Assembly (NCBI GenBank): GCA_031282945.1
Contig: JAITCX010000097.1
Location: 1 to 5,708, forward strand
Length of the DNA: 5,708 nucleotides
Source: Elusimicrobiota bacterium
GTDB lineage: Bacteria > Elusimicrobiota > Endomicrobiia > Endomicrobiales > Endomicrobiaceae
Direction: 5' to 3'
The translations under genes were made by a program, and so were the position numbers. The notes below the pieces were generated by a model, which saw nothing but the letters and a program-made list of their open reading frames with translations, ran no database searches and was not told where the DNA came from. Of the stretch, positions 5,688 to 5,708 are shown piece after piece. Numbering within the stretch: position 1 is the stretch's first letter; each line of letters starts with the position of its first letter.

Positions 5688-5708
5688 CGGGTGGGTGAGG
5701 ACAAAGGG

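Overview
The window comes from a low-G+C, Gram-negative-type (diderm) bacterium. It carries a lipid-transport ABC operon of the MlaE/MlaF/MlaD (MCE) kind, which implies an outer membrane. The A/T-rich codon use, the long intergenic stretches full of dispersed repeats, and the MlaD form with a long helix and a strand-rich C-terminus would fit Elusimicrobiota/Endomicrobia or another diderm lineage outside the Proteobacteria. That placement is an inference and is weak.

Layout: (1) 1-1080, plus strand: the C-terminal two thirds of an acyl-CoA synthetase of the acetyl/medium-chain type, cut by the left window edge and followed by a strong Rho-independent terminator. (2) 1081-2381: about 1.3 kb with no convincing gene. 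It holds two terminator-like hairpins, a small G+C-rich island, three diverged copies of a roughly 120-bp repeat, and the left arm of a long inverted repeat. (3) 2382-5242, minus strand: a compact operon, mlaE (permease), mlaF (ATPase), mlaD (MCE protein), with a 15-bp gap and then a 4-bp ATGA overlap. (4) 5243-5708: no gene, but the right arm of the same inverted repeat.

MlaE and MlaF together form the inner-membrane ABC core. The MCE protein is anchored by one N-terminal helix and should form the lipid-conducting ring. Its long helical segment and strand-rich C-terminal domain suggest that it spans the periplasm and reaches the outer membrane, as reported for the Veillonella parvula Mla system, with no need for MlaA, MlaB or MlaC. 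None of these three is encoded here.

The most unusual structure is non-coding. Diverged inverted copies of one composite repeat (about 360 and 435 bp) end within roughly 10-20 bp of the stop and the start of the mla operon. Each arm has a 72-bp palindrome-containing core (70 of 72 bases identical between arms) followed by an array of short hairpins built on a TTTCTGTTTCTCTTTT-like motif. The pair could be independently inserted intergenic repeats, a mobile or invertible cassette boundary, or a regulatory structure. The sequence alone does not decide between these.
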